From Flavobacterium cheongpyeongense (GTDB lineage: Bacteria > Bacteroidota > Bacteroidia > Flavobacteriales > Flavobacteriaceae), in NCBI RefSeq assembly GCF_003202435.1, contig NZ_QJHK01000003.1, forward strand, positions 248,001-312,000: a stretch of DNA of 64,000 bases. Reading direction: 5' to 3'. Each line of letters opens with the position of its first letter. Positions within the stretch are counted from its first letter, which is position 1. Position numbers and translations under genes: made by a program. Below the pieces are notes generated by a model. That model was given only the letters and a program-made list of their open reading frames with translations. It was not told the origin of the DNA and made no database searches. Shown one piece after another: positions 63,725-64,000 of the stretch.

Positions 63725-64000
63725 GGATAGTACAAATCATAGATTCTTTGGAAGCTGGCGGTGCAGAGCGCATGGCTGTTAATTATGCGAACGCTTTAGC
63801 AAAAAAAATAGAGTTTTCAGCATTAGTGACAACCAGAAAAGAAGGCGTTTTGAAAAGTCAAATTTATGCAGAAGTACCGTATTTGTTTTTGGGCAAAAAG
63901 AAAAGAATTGATGTAAAAGCTGTTTTTAGATTAAGGAAGTTTATAAAAAACAATAAAGTAGATATAGTTCATGCACATAGCTCTTCTTTTTTTATAGCTG
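63721..64000 (+). CDS. glycosyltransferase family 4, N-terminal part (cut by window end)
   Basis: The open frame runs off the window after 93 codons. It begins MRIVQIIDSLEAGGAERMAVNYANALAKK, the acceptor-side start of GT4 enzymes of the capsule type, and continues to VDIVHAHSSSFF, also typical. The donor domain lies beyond the window. The ATG overlaps the preceding stop (ATGA). Confidence 0.82.
   Translation, partial: MRIVQIIDSLEAGGAERMAVNYANALAKKIEFSALVTTRKEGVLKSQIYAEVPYLFLGKKKRIDVKAVFRLRKFIKNNKVDIVHAHSSSFFIA

Overview
The window is AT-rich DNA from a Bacteroidota, most likely a Flavobacterium or a close relative. The evidence is the housekeeping order carA-eno-gltA, repeated copies of the Bacteroidota promoter element TAnnTTTG (three with a TTG box 20-22 bases upstream), weak Shine-Dalgarno sequences, and the style of the polysaccharide genes. 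I see no rRNA, tRNA, CRISPR array, transposase or IS. No stretch longer than 300 bases lacks a gene; the longest, 14301-14578, is a terminator-promoter-leader region.

Region 1 (1-8058) is core metabolism: carA, eno, gltA, two adjacent guanidino-group hydrolase family enzymes (the second is CtlX-like), a convergent marC-type membrane gene, a small CoA-binding protein and recR.

Region 2 (8129-35948) starts a very large surface-polysaccharide locus on the + strand. It opens with export and chain-length genes (wza, wzc), sugar-nucleotide genes (wbpP/tviC, ugd) and upxY, a specialised NusG paralogue. A strong terminator, a well-formed promoter and a structured leader then precede tviB. From there it runs through manC, rfbB, a second SLBB exporter, a second Wzz protein, a Wzx flippase, an EpsG-type polymerase and glycosyltransferases. 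The end carries genes for making and initiating an N-acetyl-6-deoxyhexosamine-type glycan (SDR reductase, WbpL-like transferase, cupin isomerase, DegT aminotransferase) and rfbC, rfbD and rfbA.

Region 3 (36056-48866) begins with a WbpM/PglF-type 4,6-dehydratase. It then has an ABC export pair (wzm, wzt with a C-terminal glycan-binding domain), an acetyltransferase, a methyltransferase, an epimerase and six glycosyltransferases.

Region 4 (48870-64000) carries neuA, neuB and neuC for a CMP-activated nonulosonic (sialic or legionaminic type) acid. An unusual GT-B protein follows, then two tandem MBOAT plus SGNH-like O-acylation pairs that share long stretches of identical DNA, and then more glycosyltransferases, the last cut by the window end.

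Taken together, the locus encodes sugar nucleotides (dTDP-rhamnose; UDP-glucuronate; UDP-GalNAcA/GlcNAcA; GDP-mannose; UDP-6-deoxy-HexNAc; CMP-nonulosonate), at least 18 glycosyltransferases, and both a Wzx/Wzy and an ABC transporter export route. This suggests two surface glycans, for example capsule and O-antigen. The most interesting lead is the upxY-proximal leader at 14491-14578. It is a GC-rich structured element whose core resembles the enterobacterial ops site of RfaH, another NusG paralogue.
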